A stretch of DNA of 64,000 bases. It comes from Clavibacter michiganensis (lineage in GTDB: Bacteria > Actinomycetota > Actinomycetes > Actinomycetales > Microbacteriaceae). This document shows, piece after piece, positions 7,668 to 17,200 of the stretch. The DNA lies in assembly GCF_021216655.1 (NCBI RefSeq), contig NZ_CP080437.1:2666001-2730000 (forward strand), read 5' to 3'. The translations under genes and the position numbers were made by a program. The notes beneath the pieces are model-generated. The model saw only the letters and a list, made by a program, of their open reading frames with translations. It was not told where the DNA came from and ran no database searches. The stretch's first letter is position 1. Each line of letters opens with the position of its first letter.

Positions 7668-9475
7668 CAGCGCACCTCCTCATGGGTCTCGCCGGGCGCG
7701 GGCGCGGGCGCGGGCCCGGTCGCGCCGGCGCGCAGGAGCCGCGCGTACAGGCCGTCCCGGGCCAGGAGCTCCGCGTGCGTGCCCTGCTCCGCGACGCGGC
7801 CGGCCTCCATCACGACGATGCGGTCGGCGTGCTCCACCGTCTCCAGCCGGTGCGCGACGACCAGCACGGTCCGGCCCCGGGTCGCGGAGGCGAGCGCGCG
7901 CTGCATGCGCGCGGCCGTGCTCGGGTCGGCGTGCGCCATCGGCTCGTCGAGCACCAGCACCGGGCAGTCGGCCACGAGCGCGCGAGCCAGGGCGACGCGC
8001 TGGGCCTCGCCGCCGGAGATGCCGCCGCGCGGATCCAGCACGGTGCCGTACCCGTCGGGCAGCCCGTCGATGACGTCGTCGACCTGCGCGATCCGCGCGG
8101 CGGCGCGCACCTCGTCGAGCGACGCGTCGGGGCGTCCCAGCCGGAGGTTCTCGAGCGCCGTGTCGCGCAGCAGCACCGTGTCCTGCAGCACGCAGCCGAC
8201 CTGCGCGTGCCAGGCCGACGGGGTCGCGTCGCGAACGTCGACGCCGCCGAGCTCGAGGGTGCCCCGCGTGGGCAGGCGCAGGCGGGCCACGAGGGCGGCG
8301 AGCGTGGACTTGCCGGAGCCGGACGGGCCGACGACCGCGGTCACGGATCCCGGGGACAGCTCGAGGTCGACGTCGCGGAGCGCGTCGCGCTCGCCGTCGT
8401 AGGAGAAGCAGACGCCGCGGAGCACGAGGCCGGCGACGTGGCGGGCGTCGGGCTCGCGGGGCTCGGCGACGTCCGGCTCGACGGGCGCGCGCAGCACCTC
8501 GTCGACGGCCTTCGCCGCGTCGACCGCGCCCCGGATGGCCTGCGCGCGCGGGCCGATGACGCCCACGGGGGCCGCCATCGCCGGCGCGAGCAGGAGGAAG
8601 GGGGCGAGGTCCGCGGCGGGCAGCGCGCCGGACGCGACCATCGCGCCGCCGACGGGCACGACGAGGGCGAGCACGCCGATGGGCGAGACGGTCAGCCAGG
8701 ACGCGGTCGTGGCCGCCGTGGTGCGCGCGACCCAGGCGCCGAAGAACGCGGCGAACGCGTCGACCGCGCGCAGGTAGCGCGCGTGGGCGCGGCCGGGCCG
8801 GCCGAAGGAGCGCACCACCTGGATCCCGTCGGCGAACTCCACCACGCTGCCCGCGATCTCGGCCGACGCGCGCCCGTACTCCGCCATGGACGACATCGCT
8901 CCCGCCATCGCCCGCGCGAAGAGCACGACGCCGGCGACGAGCGGCAGGAGGCACGCGAGCGCGAGCGGCACGTCGAGCGCGAGCAGGTAGACGAGCGACG
9001 CGACGGTGACGACGACGAGCCGCGTGACGTCGAGGAGCGTGTGCGCGACGAGCGCATGCAGCGCCGCCACGTCCTGCTGCACGGCCTGGCGCACCTCGCC
9101 GGCGTCGTGGTCGTCGAACCAGGCGAGCGGGACCAGGCCGAGCCGCGCGACCACGAGGCGCCGGAGGTCGAGCTGGAGGTCGGCGTCGGCGAGGTGCGTG
9201 AGCGTGTCGGCGGACGCTGCCAGCAGGAGGCCCGCGATGCCGGCGACGACGGCGAGCATGACGCCGCCCCACGCCGGGGGACCGCCGGGGTCGGCGACCG
9301 CGGCCCGGCCGATCTCGGCGACCGCGACGACGGCGACGAGCCCGCTCGCGGAGGCCGCCGCCTGCAGCAGCACGGCCGCCGCCAGCCGGCCGCGGACCGC
9401 CCTGACGGCCCCGGCCACGGTCGCGGGGGGATCCGTCGCGTCGGCCGCGTCCGGGGTGTCGGCCGCGTCCGTCAT
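7667..9475 (-). CDS. ABC half-transporter, YbtP/IrtA-like, metallophore cluster
   Basis: A 602-residue partner of the next half-transporter. A membrane domain spans about residues 20-310 (AAVLLQAAASASGLVAVVAVA, AWGGVMLAVVAGIAGLLLA, YLLALDVPLALACLLPLVAG). The ATPase has Walker A GPSGSGKST (Lys389), signature ISGGEAQRVALARAL and Walker B PVLVLDEPMAHADP (Glu511), then VVAHRLETV. The ATG at 9475 is chosen because the stop of the methyltransferase overlaps it (ATGA) and the longer upstream frame is Arg/Gly-rich nonsense. The two half-transporters probably form a heterodimer. No siderophore-reductase domain like the one at the N-terminus of mycobacterial IrtA is present, so metal release must occur another way. 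Confidence 0.9.
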   Translation of the reverse strand: MTDAADTPDAADATDPPATVAGAVRAVRGRLAAAVLLQAAASASGLVAVVAVAEIGRAAVADPGGPPAWGGVMLAVVAGIAGLLLAASADTLTHLADADLQLDLRRLVVARLGLVPLAWFDDHDAGEVRQAVQQDVAALHALVAHTLLDVTRLVVVTVASLVYLLALDVPLALACLLPLVAGVVLFARAMAGAMSSMAEYGRASAEIAGSVVEFADGIQVVRSFGRPGRAHARYLRAVDAFAAFFGAWVARTTAATTASWLTVSPIGVLALVVPVGGAMVASGALPAADLAPFLLLAPAMAAPVGVIGPRAQAIRGAVDAAKAVDEVLRAPVEPDVAEPREPDARHVAGLVLRGVCFSYDGERDALRDVDLELSPGSVTAVVGPSGSGKSTLAALVARLRLPTRGTLELGGVDVRDATPSAWHAQVGCVLQDTVLLRDTALENLRLGRPDASLDEVRAAARIAQVDDVIDGLPDGYGTVLDPRGGISGGEAQRVALARALVADCPVLVLDEPMAHADPSTAARMQRALASATRGRTVLVVAHRLETVEHADRIVVMEAGRVAEQGTHAELLARDGLYARLLRAGATGPAPAPAPGETHEEVR

Positions 9476-10238
9476 CGGCCGAGCACCGCGACCTCGGTCG
9501 CCGCCCCCTCGGCCCCGCCGCGGAGCACGGTCCACGACCGGCCCGCCTCCCGGGCGAGCGTCGCCTGGTCCAGGCTGTGCCATTCGTATCCCCCTCGGAC
9601 CTCGCGCACCGTCCTCGCGCCGTCGAGCACGAGCCAGCGCGTGGTGAAGCGGGTGGCGCCGTCGCGACCGGGCTCGGCCGTGGTCCACCACTCGTAGGCC
9701 TGGGTGCCGATGCGCTCGCGCAGGAGGCGCGTCGCCGGCAGGGAGCGCGCGCTCGTCCCCATGAGGTCGACCACGATCACGCCGCCGGGGACCAGGCGCT
9801 CGAGGCAGCGGCGCCACAGGTCGGCCCGGGCGTCGCTCCCGAGGTGGCCGGCCACGCCGATGAGCACGACCGCGCGGATCCGCTCGGGCAGCGCGAGCTC
9901 CTGCGCCGTCTCAGGGCGGATGGTGACCCGGCGGCGGAGGTCGGGATCCTCGTGCACGCGGCTGCGCAGCACGGCGCGCATGACGGGGGAGGGCTCAGCG
10001 GCGAGGATCGGCGCGCGGGGCACGAGGTGGGCGAGCAGGCGCGTGACGCGGCCGGTGCCCGCGCCGAGCTCCACGACGGTGCCGGGGTCGGCGTCGTCGT
10101 CCGCGTCGGCCGCGGCATCCGCACCCGCCGGGACGACCGCCAGCGCCTCGGCGAGCACGCCCGCGAGCGCCTCCGTGTGGCGCCGGGCGACGAGGTCGTA
10201 GAACTCCGCGCCCGGGGAGTAGTCCTGGAGATCCAGCG

Positions 10239-10242
<4 letters not shown>
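9472..10242 (-). CDS. Class I SAM methyltransferase, metallophore tailoring
   Basis: A 256-residue stand-alone methyltransferase with motif I VVELGAGTGRVTRLLA, an acidic loop AAEPSPVMRAVLRSR, motif IV-like VVLIGVAGHL and the post-motif LVPGGVIVVDLMG. It is clearly paralogous to the C-terminal half of the reductase-methyltransferase fusion two genes upstream: the two share the AAEPS-P/E-x-x-RAVL-x-x-R, LPxRIxAVxLxGVxGHL and LxPGGxxVVxxMG pattern and a shared EWW. The GTG start overlaps the thioesterase stop (GTGA). Its likely job is N-, O- or C-methylation of the carrier-bound or released thiazoline chain; the target atom cannot be read from the sequence. Confidence 0.82.
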
Positions 10243-11069
<827 letters not shown>

Positions 11070-11104
11070 GGTGCGGCTCCTCGCTGCGGGGTGGGTCGGG
11101 AAGG

Positions 11105-11110
11105 AGCGTA
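11105..11110 (-). promoter_or_regulatory. Candidate -10 element of the thioesterase operon
   Basis: On the minus strand TACGCT (plus-strand AGCGTA 11105-11110) fits TANNNT. It lies directly downstream of the 29-bp palindrome and 36 bases before the thioesterase ATG. A good -35 is not seen; the palindrome covers where it would be, as expected for a repressor site. Confidence 0.4.
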
Positions 11111-11111
11111 G

Positions 11112-11140
11112 CCCTTGTTGAGAATCATTCGCGACAAGGG
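11112..11140. promoter_or_regulatory. Fur/Zur-type operator, 29-bp palindrome
   Basis: Outer arms CCCTTGT (11112-11118) and ACAAGGG (11134-11140) are perfectly complementary and concentric with a 7-1-7 core TGAGAAT-C-ATTCGCG (11119-11133). The 29 bases are palindromic except for two mismatched pairs. The core resembles actinobacterial Zur boxes, whose consensus I recall as TGAAAATCATTTTCA. It shares TTGTTGAGAA with the site before NRPS1. It lies upstream of the thioesterase operon and after the fusion gene stop at 11167. A hairpin terminator for the upstream operon is a secondary possibility. Confidence 0.6.
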
Positions 11141-11166
11141 TGCCGCGCGGTGTGGACGGCGGCGCG

Positions 11167-13095
11167 TCACCCGGCGGGCGGATCCGCCGGCCGCGGCACG
11201 AGCGCGCCGAGCGGCAGCGACGCGCCGGCCGCGGCGGGCAGTCGCACGAGGTCCATGCCGGCCTCGCGGGCGAGCTCCTCGAGGCCCACCGGATCCCAGG
11301 AGTACGCGTCGTGCACCTCGCGCTCCCGGCCCCCGGGCTCGCGGCTGCGCCATCGCGTGCGCAGGTCGAGCAGGCCGCCGGGTGCGGGATCCGCCCGGAA
11401 CCACCACTCGACCTCGTCGTCGCCCACGCGCGTGCGGGCCAGCCGCGACTCGGGCACGCGCGCCCCGGGCTCGAGCCCCATCGTCTCGACGACGACGAGC
11501 CCGCCCGGGAGGAGCCGCTCGGCGATGCGCTCCCAGAGCCGGGCGCGCTGCCCGGCATCGAGGTGGCCGAGCACCCCGCAGAGCAGCACCGCGGAGATGC
11601 GGTCGGGCAGCTCGAGGTCGGGCGCGGATCCGGCGGTCACGGTGACGCGCTCCTGGAGTCCCGGGGCGTCGAGGATCCGCGCGGTCAGCACCGCGCGCAG
11701 CGGCTCGGACGGCTCGGCCGCCACCACGAGCGCCTCGGGATGCGCGCGGGCGACGGCCCGCGCGATGACGCCCGTGCCCGCCCCGATGTCGAGCACGGGC
11801 GCCGCGGACAGGTCCCGGCCGTCGAGGAGGCGGCAGACCGCGGCCGCCGTGAGCTCGGCGTGCTCGGCGGCGGCGAGGTCGAAGAGCTCGGCCGCGGGGC
11901 CGTAGGGGTCGGCGGGCGCCGGATCGCCCGGGCCCGGGTCGGCGGCCGGGCCGGACGCCCCGTGCCCGCCCGCGGGTGCCGCCTCTGCCGCGGGCAGGAT
12001 CGCGGCGGCCGTCACGCGTGGCGGCTCGCCCGGCCGGATGCTGCGCGGCGGACCGAGCCGGCGGATGAGGTCGACCCACGCGCGGGCCATCGTGATGTCC
12101 GCCTGCGCCGCGCGGAGGGCGTCGCCGTCACCCGAGCGGATCTCCGCCACGAGCTGCGTGAGCGCGTGCGCCACCGCGTCCGGCCACACGTCGTCGAAGA
12201 GGTCGCCCGCGGTCGGGGCGGGCGCGTCCGGCCACGAGGAGAGGCGCGGCAGGGCGCGCCGGGCGGGATCCCCGTCGAGGTCGAGCCGGTCGGCCGCGTC
12301 GCGCCGGGTGTGCAGCGCGGGGCTCCAGGTGACGGGCCCGTGCACGTCGGCGAGCGTCAGCACGCCCGCCTCCGACGCGAGCGCGATGCGCGGCCAGAGC
12401 AGCGCGTGGTTGTCGCGGTCGGCGGGGTGCAGCTCGTCGTGCACGCGCAGCGAGAGCGGGATGCCGCCGACCACGCCCTCGATCGCGGTGAGCGGCGACG
12501 GCCGCGCCTCCAGCGCGGTCAGCTCGCGCGGGCGCTCCACGGGATCCGTGAACGCCCACGGCCGGAGCCCCCCGACCGCCAGGCCGAGGATGTCGACGAG
12601 CGGCTGCAGCAGGTGGACGGGACCCGCCGCGTCCACGTGCACGATCGGGCTCCTGGCCCGCAGCCGCTCTGCCGACGCGAGGAAGCCGCGGGTCGCGCGG
12701 ACGTGCCGGTAGTGCGTCGAGAGGCGGTAGCGCACGCCGGCCGTCCGTGCCGCCCGGGCGGCCGCGGTGATCTCGTCGGGGTGGGCCGGGTGCTCCTGCA
12801 GCACGTGGATCCCGCGGGCGAGGAGCGCCAGCACGAGCTCGGATCCGGGCCCGCCCTGCACGGCCGACCCCACGGCGACGGAGGCCAGGTCGACGTCGGC
12901 GGGCAGCTCGGCGACGTCGGTCCAGAGCGGCACGCCGTGCGCGGCCGCGAGGGCGCGGGAGGCGCCGCCGCCGCGCGCGAGGACGCCGGCGAGCCGCAGG
13001 CCGGGGACGAGCCCGACCGCGCGGAGGTGGATGCGGCCGAAGCCCGTGCCGCAGACGACGACGCGCAGCGGGCGGTCGGCGGCGTCGCCCGTCAC
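11167..13095 (-). CDS. Thiazolinyl-imine reductase fused to a SAM methyltransferase
   Basis: A 642-residue two-domain protein. Residues 1 to about 365 are a YbtU/Irp3/PchG-type thiazolinyl-imine reductase: Rossmann motif RVVVCGTGFGRIHLRAV, LQEHPAHPDEI near residue 100, and STHYRHVRATRG. This enzyme reduces a carrier-bound thiazoline to a thiazolidine with NADPH. After an Ala/Pro/Gly linker, residues from about 395 form a class I methyltransferase with VLDIGAGTG at 436-442, AAEPSEPLRAVL and LLPGGLVVVETMG. The frame is open throughout, so this is a fusion, not neighbouring genes. GTG 13095 overlaps the previous stop and has GGAGGAGG just upstream. The methyltransferase half is a paralogue of the stand-alone enzyme downstream. 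Reduced ring nitrogens become methylatable, which would explain joining the two activities. Confidence 0.88.
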   Translation of the reverse strand: MTGDAADRPLRVVVCGTGFGRIHLRAVGLVPGLRLAGVLARGGGASRALAAAHGVPLWTDVAELPADVDLASVAVGSAVQGGPGSELVLALLARGIHVLQEHPAHPDEITAAARAARTAGVRYRLSTHYRHVRATRGFLASAERLRARSPIVHVDAAGPVHLLQPLVDILGLAVGGLRPWAFTDPVERPRELTALEARPSPLTAIEGVVGGIPLSLRVHDELHPADRDNHALLWPRIALASEAGVLTLADVHGPVTWSPALHTRRDAADRLDLDGDPARRALPRLSSWPDAPAPTAGDLFDDVWPDAVAHALTQLVAEIRSGDGDALRAAQADITMARAWVDLIRRLGPPRSIRPGEPPRVTAAAILPAAEAAPAGGHGASGPAADPGPGDPAPADPYGPAAELFDLAAAEHAELTAAAVCRLLDGRDLSAAPVLDIGAGTGVIARAVARAHPEALVVAAEPSEPLRAVLTARILDAPGLQERVTVTAGSAPDLELPDRISAVLLCGVLGHLDAGQRARLWERIAERLLPGGLVVVETMGLEPGARVPESRLARTRVGDDEVEWWFRADPAPGGLLDLRTRWRSREPGGREREVHDAYSWDPVGLEELAREAGMDLVRLPAAAGASLPLGALVPRPADPPAG

Positions 13096-14243
13096 AGGTC
13101 CTCCTCCACCATCTCGCCCGCGTCGCCGGCGTCGTCGATGCGGGTGACGGTGCTCGCGCCCGAGGCGACGACGAGGTCGAGGACGCGCTGCGGATCCAGC
13201 ACGTCGTGCGCGAAGCCGACGCCCGGCGGCACGGCGCCCGCGCGGATCTCCCGCACGGTGATGGCCGCGAGCCGTCCGGCGAGCACGTAGCTGTCGTCGC
13301 TGTGCAGCACGATCGCGCGCTCGACCGGAGCGCCCTCGTCGTCCGTGCCGTCGACGGAGACGGCGAGCACGTGGAACGGACGGTTCCCGAGCAGGTCGAG
13401 GTCGCCCGCGCGGATGAGCGCGTCGGCGGCCGCTGCTGCGCCGTCCTCTCCCGCGAGCAGCGCGGGCAGCCGGTTGAGGGCGTCGCGCACGGCGGGCCCC
13501 GGGTGCACGTTCCACCACCGGGCATCCGCGAACCCGCGCCCGCGCCCGCGCGCGATCCGCTCCGTCTCCGCCGACAGGTACGGCTGCAGCGCGACCCGGC
13601 CCGCGAAGAACGGCGCCGTCGCGTCCTCCTCCGCGCGCAGCGCGCGCTCGACGCGTCGGCCGCCGGACCACGCGGCGAGCGGCGTGCCGTACGCGGTGGA
13701 TCCGGGGCCGCCGGCCGCGAGCGACAGCGGCACGTCGAGCGCGACCCCGGGGGAGCACGCCTCGACGCCGCCCACCCAGCCGCGCAGTCGGAGCGGACCG
13801 CGCAGCCCCTCGGCGGCGAGCCGCGGCAGGAGGCCCGAGAGGCCAGGGACCACGCCCGTCGACACGACCGCGCGGCGGCCGTCGCGCACGGCGTCCGCGG
13901 CGAGACCGCGCGCGACGAGGCCCGCGCGCACGGGCTCCTCGCCGCAGACGTCCACGTAGTCGGCGCCCGCCTCGAGGGCGGCGGCCGCGATCCGGTCGCC
14001 GAACGCGAAGGCCGGCGCGGCGCAGTGCACCACCACGTCTGCCCCGCGGCAGAAGCGCGCGAGCGCGTCGTCGTCCATGAGATCGACGGTCACGGTCTCG
14101 ACCCGGCCGCCCACCTCATCGGCGAGCTCGCGGAGCGGGGCCTCGCGACGGCCGCCGAGCCGGAGCGGCTCGTCGGACGCGGCGCGGAGGGCGAGCACCG
14201 CGGGACGCCCGACGGCGCCGGACGCGCCGATCACCGCGATCAC
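13092..14243 (-). CDS. Saccharopine-dehydrogenase-like NAD(P) oxidoreductase, NRPS cluster
   Basis: A 383-residue protein with an N-terminal dinucleotide-binding motif VIAVIGASGAVGRPAV, then VDLMDDDALARFCRGADVVVHCAAPA and DYVDVCGEEPVRAGL, typical of the saccharopine dehydrogenase NADP-binding family. No membrane segment. It sits between NRPS2 and the imine reductase, with GTGA overlaps at both ends, so it belongs to the pathway. Similar proteins occur, as I recall, in some other salicyl-thiazoline clusters, but I know no proven reaction. Possible roles are redox tailoring of a ring or supply or handling of an amino-acid intermediate. Confidence 0.78.
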   Translation of the reverse strand: MIAVIGASGAVGRPAVLALRAASDEPLRLGGRREAPLRELADEVGGRVETVTVDLMDDDALARFCRGADVVVHCAAPAFAFGDRIAAAALEAGADYVDVCGEEPVRAGLVARGLAADAVRDGRRAVVSTGVVPGLSGLLPRLAAEGLRGPLRLRGWVGGVEACSPGVALDVPLSLAAGGPGSTAYGTPLAAWSGGRRVERALRAEEDATAPFFAGRVALQPYLSAETERIARGRGRGFADARWWNVHPGPAVRDALNRLPALLAGEDGAAAAADALIRAGDLDLLGNRPFHVLAVSVDGTDDEGAPVERAIVLHSDDSYVLAGRLAAITVREIRAGAVPPGVGFAHDVLDPQRVLDLVVASGASTVTRIDDAGDAGEMVEEDL

Positions 14244-17200
14244 GCGATCACCGCCCCGCCCGTGACGTTCGTGAGGATCGACAGCACGCGCGGCGCGTGC
14301 TCCACCGACAGGCAGTCGTAGTGGTCGCCCGGGATGTCGACGATGTCGAGCTCGCCGAGCGCGAGCTCCTCCCAGTAGTCGGTCACCGCCTCCCTGCTGC
14401 CCGGGAAGGGGTACGCGCCGCTGTGCCGGAGGAACGTGATGTCGCCCGCGTACGGATCCGGCCGGTAGCGCGTGATCGCGAACACGCTCTGCCGGAAGGT
14501 GCGGAAGAAGCGCGTCATCTGCTCCGGCGTGTAGCTGCCGGACGCCGGCGGCACGACCTCGCACATCCGGGCGATGCGGGCCCGCCGCGGGATCCGCGAC
14601 AGGTCGAGGAAGGCCCGGCCGATGTCGGCGAACTCGCCGTCGAGCGACGCGTAGCCGTCCGCGGGCATGACCCCGGGGGTCCTCTCGAGGATGCGCGCGC
14701 CCGCCGCGGCGATGCGCCACGGGTCGGCGGGGAAGCCGAGGTCGACCGGGTCGATGCCGATCATCATCGCGAACGAGTACTCGGACACCATCTCGTCGTC
14801 GAGCCGGAACGCGGGGCTGTGGCTGCTGATCGCGGTGAACGACGCGACGTCGGCGCCCGCCTCCGTGAGCGCGCGCGCCACCTCGGTGGCGACCAGGCCG
14901 CCGAGGCAGTAGCCGACGACGTGGAAGGTGCGGATCCCGGTCGCGAGGAGCTCGCGGGCGTACTCGGCGGCGATCCGGTCGATGAGCCCGTGCGGGTCGG
15001 CGTCGAGGAAGGCGTCGAGGTCGGGCACCTCCACGCCGTACAGCGAGCCGGTGCCGCGGGACCTCCGGCGGATCTCGGTCATGAGCGCGCGGTACGGCAT
15101 GATCGTGCCGATCCCGGCGTGGACGAGCACGGTCGCCGGGCCGCGGCCGGATCCGGACAGCAGGCTGACGGCGGGCGTCGCGGGAGCGTCCCGGTCGCCC
15201 GCGCCGCCCTGGCCGGCCTGGCGCACGTAGCCGGCGAGCCCGGCGATCGTGGGCCGGCGCAGCATGTGGCGCAGCACGACGTCCCACTCCAGGTCGACGA
15301 CCTCGGGGAGCTGCTCGCGCATCCGGCCGACGAGGCGCGCCACGAGCAGCGAGTCCCCGCCGAGCGCGAAGAAGTCGTCGTCGCGGCCGATCCCCGGGCG
15401 GCCCAGCAGCTCCGCCCACAGCTCCTGGAGGCGGCGCTCGACGTCGTCGCGCGGGGCGTCGGATCCCGCGGCCACGGCGGCCGCCGGCGCCCGGTCCTCC
15501 GCGAGCCGGGCGAGCGCGGCCCGGTCGACCTTGCCGTTCGCGGTGACCGGCAGCGCGTCGAGCACCTGCCAGCGGCGCGGCACCATGTAGTCCGGCAGGC
15601 GGTCGGCGGTGTGGCGGCGGAGCGATGCGGCCCGCAGCGGCACGCGGTCGGCCTTCACCTGCGCGAGCAGGAGGTGCTGGCCGAGGCCGGAGAGCGGATC
15701 CTCGTCCGCCGGCACCTGCTGGATTGCCCGGGCGCCGAGGTCGCCGAGCATCGCCCGCCATTCGTCGGCCGCGAAGAGCAGGGCGTCGTCGGCGAGCCGG
15801 GCGTCCGCGGGTCCGCCGGCGCGCACCTCCATGAAGTCGGTGGCGATCATGAGCGGCGGGTTGTCCTCGCGGGTGCTCTCGATCACGGCGAGGTGGCCGT
15901 GCGGGGCGAGGAGCCCCTGCAGGCGGCGCAGCGCGGCGGGCACGTCGGGCACGCCGTGCAGGCCGTTGGAGCAGATCACGACGTCGTAGGAGCTCGGGCG
16001 CTGGCCCTGCGGGAGCGGGTCGGCGGCCGGGTCGAAGGCCTGGAACCGCACGCCCGGCCGGTCCGGGTGGCGTTCGCGCGCCTCGCCGACGTGGAACATC
16101 GAGGGGTCGGTGAACACGTACTCGACGGCCCGACCCGCGAGCGCGGGGATCAGCTGGTCGGCCGCGCCGCCCACGCCGCCGCGCACCTCGAGGATCCGCA
16201 GCGGCTCGTCCGCTCCGAGCCCCCGCGCGTCGTGCCGGTCGGCGAGCGCGACGACCGCGGCCGTGAGCGCGGCGGTGAGCAGCCGCACGCCGAGGTTGTC
16301 GCGGTAGGCCGCGCCGATCGCGTCGCTCGGGGCGCCCGGGTAGAGCAGCTCGGCGATGTCGAGGTCGCCGCTCACGAGGTCCGCGAGCGCGCTGCTCGAC
16401 GCCTGCACGTGGCGGAGCAGCTCGGCGCTCCAGCGGATCTCCCGCTCGGCCTCCTCCACCCGGGCCCAGGCGCGGGCGACCCGCTCCGGATCCGCGGAGA
16501 GCGCGCCGCGGTAGCGCCCGTCGGCGTCGCGCGCGATGCGCCCGCGCCGCTCGAGCGCGCGCAGCCAGCGGCGCACGACCACGCGGTGGGCGTCGCTCGC
16601 GCGCAGGAGGCCGGCGACCTCGTCCGCCGTGACGGGCGACCCCCGGTCGACGAGCGCGCCCGCCGTGGCGAGGGTCCGCTCGATCACGCGGAGCGCGTGC
16701 TCGTCGAACTGCGCGAGGAACGCGCCGAGGGCGTCCGTGTCCACGTCGGCGGCCGCGAGCTGGAGCGCGGCGCGCGCGGCGTCGCCGGGAGCGTGGTCCT
16801 CCGGGGCGTCGACGGGCGCGATCCGCTCGGGCTGCACGAGCCCGACGAGGTGCCGGCCCGCGGTCCCCTCGGCCACCTGCACCGCGCAGTCGGCGACGCC
16901 CGGGTGGGCGAGCACGGCAGCCTGGATCTCGGCCAGCTCGATGCGGTAGCCGCGGATCTTGACCTGCGCGTCCTCGCGCCCGAGGAGCTCGATGCTCCCG
17001 TCGGGCAGGTAGCGGCCGATGTCGCCCGTGCGGTACTCGCGGTCGCCCGTCGCGGGATCCACCCCGAACCGCTCGCGCGTGCGCTCGGCGTCGCCGATGT
17101 ACCCGAGCGCCACGCCCGCGCCGCGGATGAGGATCTCGCCGGGCACGTCCTCGGGCCGGTCGCGCCCGAGGTGGTCGACCACGGCCAGCCGCTGGCCGCG

